This document shows positions 60,313 through 64,000 of a DNA stretch of 64,000 nt, piece by piece. This DNA comes from Myxococcales bacterium (GTDB lineage Bacteria > Myxococcota_A > Polyangia > Polyangiales > Ga0077539). Both the position numbers and the translations under genes were made by a program. Location: contig JAAFIF010000004.1 of the NCBI GenBank assembly GCA_013298625.1, positions 132,589 to 196,588 on the forward strand, in the 5' to 3' direction. The notes under the pieces were generated by a model. That model was given only the letters and a program-made list of their open reading frames with translations, did not search any database and was not told the DNA's origin. Each line of letters opens with the position of its first letter. The stretch's first letter is position 1.

Positions 60313-61086
60313 TCAGAAGGAGCCGACGAGGGAGAGCGAAGGCTCTCCGCGGGGGCCGAAGGCGAGCGAGGGCGTCCACTGGGGTGTCGTGCGACGGCGA
60401 GAGCTGAGCGATTCGTCGTCGACGGGGGTGGCGCTGAGCTCGTAGGCGATGGCCATTCCGGCGAGGGGCATGAGGCCGCTGAGGACGATGCCGACGATGC
60501 CGATCGGGATGTTGCCCGAGGCCGCGGTGACCGCGCTGAGCAGGCCGCCGACGAGCGCGCCGCCCCAGAATCCGCCGAAGGTGATCCAGTACGAGCCGCG
60601 CGCGTTGAAGTGGTTGGCCGCGAGCACGTACGCGCCGGGCATGAAGAACGTCGTGCCGACGCCGAGCGTAAACCCGAGCGCGTACGTGAAAAACGACGGT
60701 GGAATGCAGAGCGAACAGCTCGCCGTCGGGATGAGAAACGCTCCCGCCGACACGAGCGCTCCGGCGATGCCTGCGCCGAGGCTCGCGCCGATCGCCGCGG
60801 TGACGCGCACGCCGCGCCGCGCGTCGAACGCCTCGCGCGACGGGGGCGTCGCGAAGACCACACTCCGCGGCGGTTCGCGGTCGATCACCGGCGCGACGGC
60901 GGGCGCGACGGGGACGACGATGGGCTGCAGTTCAACGGAGGGCTGCGGAGCGATCACCGCGCTGGCGTCGGCGTCGACCGTTGCGTCGGCGCCTGGCGCG
61001 CTCGCGTCCTGCGCGAGGACCGAGCGCGAAGCGAGGGTGATGGTGAGCGCGCTGCACGCGAGGAGGTGTCTGGAGGGGGGCTTCAC
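60313..61086 (-). CDS. Exported or membrane protein of unknown function
   Basis: A 257-residue protein read from a GTG at 61086 that opens a signal peptide (about 1-24, ending SVLAQ). An Ala/Asp/Pro/Val-rich spacer follows (25-85), then four Gly/Ala-rich hydrophobic segments (about 100-225: IGASLGAGIAGALVSAGAFLI, FFTYALGFTLGVGTTFFMPG, YWITFGGFWGGALVGGLLSA, IGIVGIVLSGLMPLAGMAIA) and a short C-terminal strand region that reads like a final outer-membrane strand (SLAFGPRGEPSLSLVGSF). Not recognised beyond similarity to unnamed myxobacterial proteins. It converges with the P460-like gene, five bases apart. Confidence 0.6.
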   Translation of the reverse strand: MKPPSRHLLACSALTITLASRSVLAQDASAPGADATVDADASAVIAPQPSVELQPIVVPVAPAVAPVIDREPPRSVVFATPPSREAFDARRGVRVTAAIGASLGAGIAGALVSAGAFLIPTASCSLCIPPSFFTYALGFTLGVGTTFFMPGAYVLAANHFNARGSYWITFGGFWGGALVGGLLSAVTAASGNIPIGIVGIVLSGLMPLAGMAIAYELSATPVDDESLSSRRRTTPQWTPSLAFGPRGEPSLSLVGSF

Positions 61087-61245
61087 GGTGTGACTCTGGC
61101 GCTGCGCGAACGGAGCGAAGGCGGTGCTTCTGCGCAGGAGACCACAGCGCGGATCGCGAAGGCAACGGCGCGCCAGAGCCAGAGACGTCCGCCGCGCGAC
61201 AGCGCTCACGAGCGCGCGGGACCGCGCTACCGTCGCGAGCCAATC

Positions 61246-61776
61246 ATGAGCGAAGGAATCGAACTGACGACGCTGCCCAGGGACGTGTTGCCGACGGTGA
61301 GCGAGCGGGTGGCGCGCTTGCGCGAGGCGTTGCCGCAGATCCGCGCGGTGCTCTCGGGAGAGCGCGACGCGGTGGCGCTCGAAGCGACGCTGGCGTGTCT
61401 GCTGTGGGAGACGCTGCCGTGGTGCAACTGGGTGGGCTTCTACCGGCGGGTCGAAGAGCGGACGCTGAAGGTGGGGCCGTACCACGGGACGATGGGGTGC
61501 CTGACGATTTCGTTCGACCGGGGCGTGTGCGGAGCGGCGGCGCGGACTGGAGAAATCCAGCGCGTTCCGGACGTGCACGCGTTTGCGGGGCACATCGCGT
61601 GTGACGATCGGTCGCGGAGCGAGCTGGTGATTCCGGTGGTGGACAGCGAGGGGAGGGTGCGGGCGGTGCTCGACCTCGACAGCACGCTGGTGGACGCTTT
61701 TGCCGAAGAAGAAGCGATGATTCTCGACGCGCTCTTGCGAGAGACCTTCACAGACCGCGACGAGGTTCGCTGGTAG
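61246..61776 (+). CDS. msrC: Free methionine-(R)-sulfoxide reductase, GAF type
   Basis: A 176-residue GAF-domain enzyme that reduces free L-methionine-(R)-sulfoxide. The three redox cysteines of fRMsr are all present: Cys85 (GTMGCLTI), Cys95 (GVCGAA) and Cys119 (GHIACD), with the conserved NWVGFYRR, VPDVHAFAGHIACDDRSRSELVIPV and LDLDS. It is cytoplasmic and protects against oxidative damage. The start at 61246 gives the normal length; the gap upstream (about 160 nt) is divergent from an exported-protein gene. Confidence 0.92.
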   Translation: MSEGIELTTLPRDVLPTVSERVARLREALPQIRAVLSGERDAVALEATLACLLWETLPWCNWVGFYRRVEERTLKVGPYHGTMGCLTISFDRGVCGAAARTGEIQRVPDVHAFAGHIACDDRSRSELVIPVVDSEGRVRAVLDLDSTLVDAFAEEEAMILDALLRETFTDRDEVRW

Positions 61777-61848
61777 AACCCCCTACGCTGTGGTTGTCCG
61801 GTGCTTGCGCAGCGAGCGCACACCGGGTATCCGCGCCCACTGAACTCC

Positions 61849-62802
61849 ATGGCTGAGACCAAGACCACCACCAAGGCGACGCCGTCGAAGGCTCCTTCTG
61901 CCAAGCCGTCCTCGCTCGCGAAGCCGACCCCGATGGACCTGGCGGACGCCGCTGCAGCGGCTCCTGCGGGGCTGCAGAAGCGCAATTTGTACATCCTCGG
62001 CGGCGCCCTGGTGCTGCTGTGGATCACGGCGTTCGCGTCGGGCAGCAAGATCGTGGTGGGCATCGCCGTGGTGCTCACGCTGGCGGTCGGGGGGCTGCTG
62101 TTGTGGGTGTGGCGCTGGGTTCAGAAGCAGCGCAACGTGCTCGAGATCATCAAGGAGGGGGCGAGCAGCAAAGAGGGCCGCGCGGCGGCGATCGCGAAGC
62201 TCGACGCGCAGGACGCGAAGGGCACGGACGTGGTCTCGCAGCTGGCGAAGGCGCAGCTCGTGGCGCAGGACGACCCGGACGGCGCGCTGGAGATCCTCGA
62301 GCGGATCGACATCGCGAAGGCGCCTGCGCCCATTCAGGACGAGGTTCGCGCGATGCGCGCGCAGCTGTACCTCGTGAAGGATCGCCCGCGGGACGCGCGG
62401 GAGCTGGCCGATCAGATCACCATCGCCAACGCGAGCGAGGCGCAGCAGCGCGGGATGCTCGCGGCGGTGGTCGCAGAGACGTGGGCCCGCACAGGAAAGG
62501 TCAAAGAGGCCGTGGACCTGCTCGCGACGATCGACCCGGACAACGGGGACTTCGAGAAGGTGCGCGTTCCGCTGTTGATGGCGCGGGTGTTTACGGCGTT
62601 TGCTGATGGCAAGAAGGACAAGGCCAAGAAGGACATGCGGGCGTTGATGGACGAGAACATCAACTACCTGGGCCGGTTCGCGAACCCGAAGGCGAAGATC
62701 CACCCCGAGCTGCAGAAGCTCGCGCGCGAGGTGTTGCAGACGAACCCCGAGGTCCAGAAGATGGCCAAGAAGCAGAACCGCGCGCAGCGAAGGATGCGGT
62801 AA
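61849..62802 (+). CDS. Membrane-anchored TPR-like protein
   Basis: A 317-residue protein. The first 42 residues are Lys/Thr/Ala/Pro-rich and disordered, two transmembrane helices follow (about 48-66 and 68-90, LYILGGALVLLWITAFASG and IVVGIAVVLTLAVGGLLLWVW), and the remainder is a cytoplasmic helical repeat domain (about 95-290) with AIAKLDAQDAKGTDVVSQLAKAQLV, ALEILERIDIAKAP, AETWARTGKVKEAVDLLATI, like TPR units. The Lys/Arg-rich tail ends KKQNRAQRRMR. Function unknown; probably a scaffold at the inner membrane. Confidence 0.65.
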   Translation: MAETKTTTKATPSKAPSAKPSSLAKPTPMDLADAAAAAPAGLQKRNLYILGGALVLLWITAFASGSKIVVGIAVVLTLAVGGLLLWVWRWVQKQRNVLEIIKEGASSKEGRAAAIAKLDAQDAKGTDVVSQLAKAQLVAQDDPDGALEILERIDIAKAPAPIQDEVRAMRAQLYLVKDRPRDARELADQITIANASEAQQRGMLAAVVAETWARTGKVKEAVDLLATIDPDNGDFEKVRVPLLMARVFTAFADGKKDKAKKDMRALMDENINYLGRFANPKAKIHPELQKLAREVLQTNPEVQKMAKKQNRAQRRMR

Positions 62803-62856
62803 GCGCTGCGATTGGTCTGATGGCTTGAATTGTGGGGTGTGGGTGAGCGCGGGGGT

Positions 62857-63732
62857 TCACTCGTCGCGGACGGCGAGGCGGACGCGGCCGTCCGAGCGGA
62901 TGACGGGCTCGGCGCGGGCGCGCTCGGGGCGCTTGTCCGGCTCTTGCGCGGGGCGGATGGCGGGGTCGCGCTCGTTCCACGCGCGGGCGACGTCGCGGTC
63001 GAGCAGGTGTGTGGGGCGGACGTTGCGCAGGGCGTTGAGCATGCTGGATCGGACGTGGGGGTTGTCCTTCTCCATCTGCGCGATCATGGCGCTCATGGCC
63101 TCGCGCTTGAGGCCCTCTTGCGACCCGCAGAGGTTGCACGGAAGGATGGGAAACTCTCTGAGCAGAGCGAACAGCGCGATCTCGCTCTCGGCGCACTCGA
63201 TGAGGGGACGGATCACGGTGAAGCGACCGTCGTCGGTGCGGTAGCCGGCGGGCATGGCTTGCATCTTTCCGCCGTAGAAGAGGTTGAGCATGAAGGTTTC
63301 GAGGGCGTCGTCGCGGTGGTGGCCGAGGGCGATCTTGTTGCAGCCGAGGCGCTCGGCGGCGGTGTAGAGGATTCCGCGGCGGAGGCGCGAGCAGAGCGAG
63401 CAATAGGTGCTGCCGGGCGCGAGCGTGGACGTGACGACCGAGTAGGTGTCTTCGCGGAGGATTTCGTAGCGGACGCCGCGCTCATCGAGCCAACGGACGA
63501 GGGGCGCGCCGTCGTAGCCGGGCTGGGCTTGATCCAAGTGAACGGCGACGAGCTCGATCGCGAAGGGCAGCTGCGGCCGCAGCTCGGTGAGCAGGTCGAG
63601 CAGGGTGTAGCTGTCTTTTCCGCCGGAGATGGCGACCATGATGCGGTCGTTGGGCGCGAGCAGCGCGTAGTCTTCGCACGTCGCGCGGAGCTGTCGGGAC
63701 AAGCGCTTTTCGAGGCGTCGCAGTTCGCTCAT
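62857..63732 (-). CDS. ttcA: tRNA 2-thiocytidine(32) biosynthesis protein
   Basis: ATP-dependent enzyme that thiolates cytidine 32 in several tRNAs. The 291-residue protein has the PP-loop SGGKDS (36-41), the Cys pair of CSLCSRLRRG (Cys111, Cys114) and CNLCGSQEG (Cys199, Cys202), which bind the [4Fe-4S] cluster and sulfur as in Escherichia coli TtcA, plus GHHRDDALETFMLNLFYGGKMQAMPA. The start at 63732 gives the family N-terminus. It is convergent with the membrane TPR gene. Confidence 0.92.
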   Translation of the reverse strand: MSELRRLEKRLSRQLRATCEDYALLAPNDRIMVAISGGKDSYTLLDLLTELRPQLPFAIELVAVHLDQAQPGYDGAPLVRWLDERGVRYEILREDTYSVVTSTLAPGSTYCSLCSRLRRGILYTAAERLGCNKIALGHHRDDALETFMLNLFYGGKMQAMPAGYRTDDGRFTVIRPLIECAESEIALFALLREFPILPCNLCGSQEGLKREAMSAMIAQMEKDNPHVRSSMLNALRNVRPTHLLDRDVARAWNERDPAIRPAQEPDKRPERARAEPVIRSDGRVRLAVRDE

Positions 63733-64000
63733 GGGATGGGTGAGCTGGGCGAGGTACAGCGCGCTGGGCGGTTGGGCAAGGGGCGGAGGAGAGAGAGCTT
63801 GCAGCGGTGGCGATTCGTGGTAGTAGATGAAATTGACTGCAGGCCAAAGGGTTGGCTTGCATGGTGAGGGCAGCGTTTCTTCGGCGGGTTGGGGCAGTGA
63901 AGTTCGCGTTACGTGTGCGTCGCGTAACAACTCCGTCGAGCAAATGGGGACCTCTTTGCGAAACCTGGAGAAAACACAGATGAAACAGTATCGGAATAAA
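63733..64000. other. Gap at right edge with a possible plus-strand gene start
   Basis: No complete gene is seen in these 268 bases. The last 90 are notably AT-rich for this genome. GTTACG (63908-63913) and CGTAAC (63923-63928) form an inverted repeat with a 9-nt spacer. At 63980 an ATG followed by AAA CAG TAT CGG AAT AAA is preceded by CTGGAG at 63965-63970, so a gene reading out of the window is possible, with AT-richer codons than its neighbours. Too little is present to say more. Confidence 0.3.

Overview
The window is strongly GC-rich chromosomal DNA with a gene style typical of Myxococcota, most likely class Polyangia (Sandaracinaceae-like; this is inference). Supporting signs are many lipoproteins whose mature N-terminus is an Asp/Ala/Asn-rich spacer, an ECF sigma factor paired with a membrane protein ending in an AgmX/PglI-type C-terminal domain, an MXAN_6640-like metalloprotease with a MYXO-CTERM-like tail, HmuY-type lipoproteins, and two parS sites of the form TGTTCCACGTGGAACA, the form I recall for Myxococcus. 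No phage, transposase, integrase or CRISPR array is visible, and no gap between genes exceeds 300 bases.

Left part (1-25 kb) is mainly housekeeping and metabolism: a truncated PHP-domain lipoprotein, a DUF2079 membrane protein, thiE, a Fic-like protein with a ruined active site, a glycine-rich lipoprotein, an ECF sigma factor with a translationally coupled membrane protein, an SDR, tRNA-Ala(CGC), a transpeptidase-like lipoprotein without catalytic residues, glutaryl-CoA dehydrogenase, bioF-bioD with one parS inside bioF and a second just upstream, a cyclophilin-domain lipoprotein, a CbpA/DnaJ-type co-chaperone, uppS-cdsA, glutamate dehydrogenase and a second acyl-CoA dehydrogenase.

Middle part (25-44 kb): a formylglycine-generating-enzyme-like protein, a 1236-residue TPR protein, an S9 peptidase, an EtfD-like membrane iron-sulfur protein that could take electrons from the acyl-CoA dehydrogenases, a 2-oxoglutarate oxygenase, several small or unknown proteins, and a coupled cassette of two SGNH hydrolases plus an MBOAT acyltransferase that looks like an O-acetylation system for a surface polymer.

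Right part (44-60 kb) is metal-centred. Two divergent operons form a haem-acquisition locus: leftward, HmuY-like lipoprotein, HExxH metalloprotease, TonB-dependent receptor, second HmuY-like lipoprotein; rightward, haem ABC transporter HmuT-HmuU-HmuV and the cytosolic haem protein HmuS. A Fur-like box lies in the divergent promoter, and an identical 22-bp perfect palindrome lies exactly 15 nt after the last stop codon of each operon. Next come a universal stress protein, an SGNH lipoprotein, a multicopper oxidase, another Fur-family operator, a zinc-ribbon-free ribosomal protein S4 paralogue, and a dihaem oxidoreductase (DUF1111) - imelysin/EfeO-like - cytochrome P460-like set. The window closes with fRMsr, a membrane TPR-like protein and ttcA.

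Assignments come from reading motifs by eye; no database search was run. Start sites are chosen from signal peptides, family length, visible Shine-Dalgarno sequences and coupling, and several remain uncertain.
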